From: Bacteroidota bacterium
GTDB lineage: Bacteria; Bacteroidota; Bacteroidia; Chitinophagales; Chitinophagaceae
NCBI GenBank assembly: GCA_018268075.1
Contig: JAFDXH010000035.1
Location: 1-55,524 of the forward strand
DNA length: 55,524 bases
Reading direction: 5' to 3'
Both the position numbers and the translations under genes were made by a program. Below, in pieces: positions 52,026 to 55,524 of the stretch. The notes below the pieces were generated by a model. The model was not told where the DNA came from, searched no databases, and saw only the letters and a list, made by a program, of their open reading frames with translations. Every line of letters starts with the position of its first letter. Position 1 is the first letter of the stretch.

Positions 52026-53372
52026 ATGACTACTTCCTTAAAATCAGAAACAAAAGAAATTATTGAAGATTGTATGGAGCACACGCTATTCTCTTGGAGC
52101 AAGCAAAAGGGAATCAATCCTATTGCTGTGGCGCATGCTAAGGGTGTGTACCTGTATGATTATGATGGGAAAAAATATCTTGATTTTTCTTCCGGGTTAA
52201 TGAATGTAAATATTGGTCATGGCGATCAGCGTGTTACCGAAGCCGTTACTCGGCAAATGCAGGAAGTAAGTTATGTCACACCCTCATGTGTTACAAAAGC
52301 GCGTGCCGAGTTGGGCAAAAAACTTGCAGAGATTTGCCCCGGCGATCTGAACAAGGCATTTTTTACTTTGTGCGGCGCATCAAGTATTGAGAATGCTATC
52401 AAGCTCGCAAGATTATACACAGGCAGGCACAAAATAATTGCCCGCTATCGTTCTTATCATGGCTCTACTAATGCGGCTATGAGTGCTAGTGGCGATCCGC
52501 GCAAGTTGCCGGTAGATGCTCAGCAGGCACTAAATTTTGTACACTTCGAAATTCCGTATGCCTACCGTTGGGAGTATGGCGAAGAAAATTTATTAAAAGA
52601 ATCGTTGGCGCAGGCCGAACGCATCATTAATTATGAAGGACCCAATAATATTGCAGCCTTTTTGCTGGAGGGCGAGTCGGGGTCTTCGGGATGTATTCAA
52701 TACCCTGAAGGGTTTTTGAAGGGGCTAAAGAAATTGTGCGATGCACATGGCATCCTACTTATAATGGATGAAGTAATGAGTGGCTTTGGTCGCACCGGTA
52801 AGTGGTTTGGTTTTCAAAATCATGATATAGTGCCTGATATGATTGCCATGGCTAAGGGCCTTACCAGTGGCTATCTTCCTTTTGGCTGTCTAATGGTGAG
52901 TGATAAAATAGCTGCAAAGTTTGATGATGCTATGTTGCCGTTGGGCCTTACCTATTCTGCTCACCCGGTATGCTGTGCAGCAGCATTAGAAAATTTAAAA
53001 ATTTATGAAGAAGATAATCTGATAGAAAATACTGTGGCAATGGGTAAGTATCTTGATGGCCGGATTGAAAAAATGAAAGCTGCGCATCCCTCTATTGGTA
53101 ATTGGCGCAATACTGGATTATTGGGTTGTCTTGAACTTGTAAAAAGCAGAAAAACAAAAGAACCCTTCGCCCCATACAATGCCAAGCCCGATCAGATGCA
53201 GGTGATGAATAAAGTGGCTGCCAAGATAAAAGAACTGGGTATGTACACTTTTGTAAAATGGAATTATATATTTATAGCGCCACCATTGTGTATTACTCCT
53301 GAGCAAATAGACGAAGGGCTGGCAATTATTAGTGAAGCCTTGACAATAGCAGATGCAGAAGTAAATGGGTAA
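52026..53372 (+). CDS. Class III aminotransferase (omega-amino acid:pyruvate type)
   Basis: A 448-residue PLP enzyme. The Schiff-base lysine is Lys277 (AMAKGLTSGYLPFG), the pyridine-contacting Asp248 lies in LLIMDEVMSGFGRTGKWFG, and the N-terminal YDYDGKKYLDFSSGLMNVNIGHGDQRV marks the class III group. With mmsA upstream, it probably removes the amino group of beta-alanine or 3-aminoisobutyrate to give malonate or methylmalonate semialdehyde, a step in pyrimidine or valine breakdown. The amino-group acceptor cannot be told. It has its own consensus promoter. Confidence 0.9.
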   Translation: MTTSLKSETKEIIEDCMEHTLFSWSKQKGINPIAVAHAKGVYLYDYDGKKYLDFSSGLMNVNIGHGDQRVTEAVTRQMQEVSYVTPSCVTKARAELGKKLAEICPGDLNKAFFTLCGASSIENAIKLARLYTGRHKIIARYRSYHGSTNAAMSASGDPRKLPVDAQQALNFVHFEIPYAYRWEYGEENLLKESLAQAERIINYEGPNNIAAFLLEGESGSSGCIQYPEGFLKGLKKLCDAHGILLIMDEVMSGFGRTGKWFGFQNHDIVPDMIAMAKGLTSGYLPFGCLMVSDKIAAKFDDAMLPLGLTYSAHPVCCAAALENLKIYEEDNLIENTVAMGKYLDGRIEKMKAAHPSIGNWRNTGLLGCLELVKSRKTKEPFAPYNAKPDQMQVMNKVAAKIKELGMYTFVKWNYIFIAPPLCITPEQIDEGLAIISEALTIADAEVNG

Positions 53373-53421
53373 TGTGCTTTGCATCTCAAACTCATTCTTT
53401 CTAAGTGTTTAAGAAAAATGA

Positions 53422-53613
53422 ATGGCTGTCAAAAAAAATATTTTTGCGATTATTGGTAGCCCAAGTGCTGAATTATTATGCACATTGGCATTATTTTTAA
53501 AATGCTTCATTTTTTCTTGTCATATTTCTCGAAAAAAAATTTCATTTAAAAGAATTGTTTTGATAATGTCGGCTGGGTTTCTTCTTTTCTTTACATTCAA
53601 AGCACAGCAATAA
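53422..53613 (+). pseudogene. Short ORF, possible remnant of an NADPH-dependent FMN reductase gene
   Basis: A 63-codon frame starting AVKKNIFAIIGSPSA. This N-terminus resembles the first strand and FMN-phosphate loop of flavodoxin-like NADPH-dependent FMN reductases (…I(L/A)AIIGSxSxxS). The rest is hydrophobic and basic, with no further family sequence, and stops at 53613. It may be a decayed 5' end, a short unknown membrane protein, or chance. The surrounding 357-bp gap (53373-53729) holds nothing else but the cca promoter element. Confidence 0.3.
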
Positions 53614-53708
53614 ATAATTAAAGCAAATATGCTTTAGCTCTGTATTACTATTTTCGCAACAAAAAACAACTTTTTAAAAAAAAGAAAGGCTATCGAAGGG
53701 TTATTTTT

Positions 53709-53716
53709 TACTTTTG
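53709..53716 (+). promoter_or_regulatory. Candidate -7 promoter element for cca
   Basis: TACTTTTG matches TAnnTTTG, 13 bp before the ATG at 53730. No TTG is seen at 17-23 bp upstream. Confidence 0.45.
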
Positions 53717-53729
53717 CCTTCTTACAAAT

Positions 53730-55169
53730 ATGAATATATCCCTCACTTCAGATGAATTATTTTTTCTGAAAAAAATTGCGGCAGCATCTGCAGAATTAGA
53801 AGTAGAGTCTTTTGTAATTGGAGGCTTTGTCCGGGATAAAATTTTAAGTCGGGCAGATAAAGATATTGACATCGTATGCATAGGCGATGGGATAGCGCTT
53901 GCTCAAAAGGCTGCAGAAAAATTTCAGCCGAAAGTGCAGGTGAACTTTTTTAAAAATTTTGGCACCGCACAATTTTCCATTAAAAACGAGAATAATGATG
54001 ACCGATATGAAATAGAAATAGTAGGCGCCCGCAAGGAAAGTTATGATGCTGAAAGCCGCAAACCTTCTGTCACTCCGGCTACATTTATGGATGATATTCA
54101 CCGGCGCGATTTTACCATTAACACACTCGCTGTACCACTATCACAGATTGAGAATGGGGAGGTGATTGATACAGTTGACGGTTTGAAAGATTTGCAGAAT
54201 GGCATTATCAAAACTCCAACAGCGCCCGGACAAACATTTATTGACGACCCGTTAAGAATGCTCCGCGCTATTCGGTTTGCTACCGTATTAAATTTTAAAA
54301 TTGATCCTCAAACTTGGGAGGCCATTCATACTAATGCCGATAGGATAAAAATAGTAAGTGGCGAAAGAATAATTGATGAGATTAATAAAATGGTGATGGC
54401 TGCTAAACCTTCTATAGGCTTTGATCTGATGTATCAGGCTGGCCTACTGCAAATAATTTTTCCACAAATGGTAGCGCTTGCCGGCGCAGAATTTATTGAT
54501 GGCAAGGGGCATAAAGATAACTTTTATCACACTCTTCAAGTGCTGGATAATATAGCGCCACATACTGATGACCTTTGGCTAAGATGGGCCGCCATAATGC
54601 ATGATATAGCCAAGCCAGCCACCAAAAGATTTGAAGAAGGAGTGGGGTGGACTTTTCATGGCCACGAAGTAGTGGGTAGCCGCATGGTGCAAAAAATATT
54701 TTCAAGACTTAAGCTGCCATTGAATGAGAAAATGAAATTTGTTCAAAAAATGGTAATGCTTCACCTGAGACCCATTGGGCTTACAAAAGAAAATATTACC
54801 GACTCGGCTATACGCCGTTTGTTGTATGATGCCGGAGAAGATATTGATGCGTTAATGAAATTATGCAGGGCAGATATTACCTCTAAAAACCAGAAGAAAG
54901 TGACTCGCTACCTTGCAAATTTTGAACTTGTAGAGCAGCGGATGAAGGAAGTAGAAGCCTCAGACCACTTGCGCAACTGGCAGCCACCTATTACCGGCGA
55001 AATAATTATGAAAGAATTTAACCTGCCCCCATCAAAGGTAGTAGGTGAAATAAAAACTGCCGTGCGTGAAGCTATTTTAGATGGCGAAATTCAAAATAAC
55101 TACGAAGCAGCATTTGAATTTATGAAAATAATTGCAGCAAAAAAAGGGATCGCAGGCCAATCTGCTTAA
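53730..55169 (+). CDS. cca: CCA tRNA nucleotidyltransferase with HD domain
   Basis: A 479-residue class II nucleotidyltransferase of the poly(A)polymerase/CCA-adding family. The nucleotidyltransferase signature GGFVRD is at 31-36, with the catalytic aspartates Asp45 and Asp47 (DKDIDIV), and RRDFTIN at 125-131 leads into the RNA-binding region (IDDPLRMLRAIRFA). An HD metal-phosphohydrolase motif is at His291-Asp292 (IMHDIAKPATK). The enzyme adds or repairs the tRNA 3' CCA end, needed here because tRNA-Leu at 4240 lacks an encoded CCA. Length and layout are normal for the HD-containing form. Confidence 0.94.
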   Translation: MNISLTSDELFFLKKIAAASAELEVESFVIGGFVRDKILSRADKDIDIVCIGDGIALAQKAAEKFQPKVQVNFFKNFGTAQFSIKNENNDDRYEIEIVGARKESYDAESRKPSVTPATFMDDIHRRDFTINTLAVPLSQIENGEVIDTVDGLKDLQNGIIKTPTAPGQTFIDDPLRMLRAIRFATVLNFKIDPQTWEAIHTNADRIKIVSGERIIDEINKMVMAAKPSIGFDLMYQAGLLQIIFPQMVALAGAEFIDGKGHKDNFYHTLQVLDNIAPHTDDLWLRWAAIMHDIAKPATKRFEEGVGWTFHGHEVVGSRMVQKIFSRLKLPLNEKMKFVQKMVMLHLRPIGLTKENITDSAIRRLLYDAGEDIDALMKLCRADITSKNQKKVTRYLANFELVEQRMKEVEASDHLRNWQPPITGEIIMKEFNLPPSKVVGEIKTAVREAILDGEIQNNYEAAFEFMKIIAAKKGIAGQSA

Positions 55170-55185
55170 AAACAATCTAAAGTAT

Positions 55186-55193
55186 TAAATTTG
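55186..55193 (+). promoter_or_regulatory. Candidate -7 element at the start of the pRiA4b-like gene
   Basis: TAAATTTG with its last base 4 bp before the ATG at 55197. If used, the message would start at or inside the start codon, so it is either a leaderless promoter or chance. Confidence 0.3.
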
Positions 55194-55196
55194 TGT

Positions 55197-55524
55197 ATGG
55201 CAATTTTAAAATTCAGAGTTTACTGGGAGGAAGATGATAGTGTGTATCGTGATATAACCATCATGCATACACAGACTTTTTTGGAGCTTTATCAGATTAT
55301 ATTGAAATGTTTTGAATTTGATAACAAGCATGCTGCTACTTTTTTCAGAAGCAATGATCATTGGCAGCGCGGCAAAGAAATCTCTTTAGAAAAATATGAT
55401 AAAGAATACAAAGTGGCGCCTTTGATAATGGCCGATACCATTATCGGATCAGAAATTAAAGACCCTAATCAGAAATTTATTTTCCTATACGATTTTCACA
55501 AAAACTGGACCTTCTTAGTAGAGC
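55197..55524 (+). CDS. Plasmid pRiA4b ORF-3-like family protein, N-terminal part
   Basis: The frame starts at ATG 55197 and is open to the end of the window, giving about 109 residues. The sequence LKFRVYWEEDDSVYRDITIMHTQTFLELYQIILKCFEFDNKHAATFF matches the pRiA4b ORF-3-like fold, in which a strand is followed by LxxLHxxIxxaFg and HLxxF. The usual family motif continues past the window edge. The family occurs on plasmids and chromosomes, and its function is not established. It lies 27 bp after cca, possibly in the same transcript. Confidence 0.75.
   Translation, partial: MAILKFRVYWEEDDSVYRDITIMHTQTFLELYQIILKCFEFDNKHAATFFRSNDHWQRGKEISLEKYDKEYKVAPLIMADTIIGSEIKDPNQKFIFLYDFHKNWTFLVE

Overview
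The window reads as a stretch of core chromosome from a Bacteroidota bacterium, most likely of the Chitinophagaceae/Sphingobacteriia side. The DNA is AT-rich. Start codons rarely have a Shine-Dalgarno sequence. Several genes are preceded by the Bacteroidota -7 promoter element TAnnTTTG, twice with a TTG -33 element. The gene set fits the phylum: bacillithiol deacetylase BshB1, a lipidated TamA variant (TamL) beside TamB, CXXXY-type CcmE, SPII lipoproteins with a choice-of-anchor-like fold, and the miaB / sigma-54 activator / lptE / TPR / secG gene order. There is no phage, transposase, CRISPR array or rRNA.

Layout. 1-2063: the end of an FtsX/MacB-type permease, then tsaD and trmN6 (two tRNA-modification genes). 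2064-2614: a convergent intergenic region with an eight-unit array of short hairpin repeats, the most unusual element here. 2615-9861: a LYS1-like dehydrogenase, tRNA-Leu(CAA), an NlpC/P60 hydrolase, ahcY divergent from an Lrp/AsnC regulator, a YihY membrane protein, mltG and secG. 9861-14058: a minus-strand run miaB > sigma-54 activator > lptE > TPR protein > secG, with two TAATG stop/start overlaps. 14177-20516: a conserved unknown, a fatty-acid desaturase with bshB1, a DUF4294 protein, and ccmE-ccmF for cytochrome c maturation. 20871-26922: a GH20 hexosaminidase, hmgA (homogentisate dioxygenase), a methyltransferase and two unknowns.

27143-31154 is the alpha ribosomal operon (infA, rpmJ, rpsM, rpsK, rpsD, rpoA, rplQ). 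It is preceded by a gene on the other strand rather than by secY/map. A perfect intrinsic terminator hairpin lies inside it, between rpsM and rpsK, and L17 carries a long helix-hairpin-helix extension. aroC follows. 32364-35059 is a minus-strand cluster: a YiiX-like lipoprotein, rnhA, a DUF6580 membrane protein, a YraN-family protein and a VOC protein. 35226-37986 holds two tandem paralogous lipoproteins and an orphan Cys-rich protein. 38034-50060 holds an acyl-CoA carboxylase beta subunit, an AsmA-like protein, and the envelope module tamB-tamL-lipoprotein. 50475-55524 holds mmsA with a class-III aminotransferase (beta-alanine / aminoisobutyrate catabolism), a possible gene remnant, a CCA-adding enzyme with an HD domain, and the start of a pRiA4b ORF-3-like gene.

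The main leads are the repeat array (stem covariation; three recurring spacer types), the attenuator-like rpsM-rpsK interval, the L17 fusion, a hairpin built across the hmgA stop codon, and palindromes between miaB and the sigma-54 activator gene. All family assignments come from reading motifs; no database search was run.
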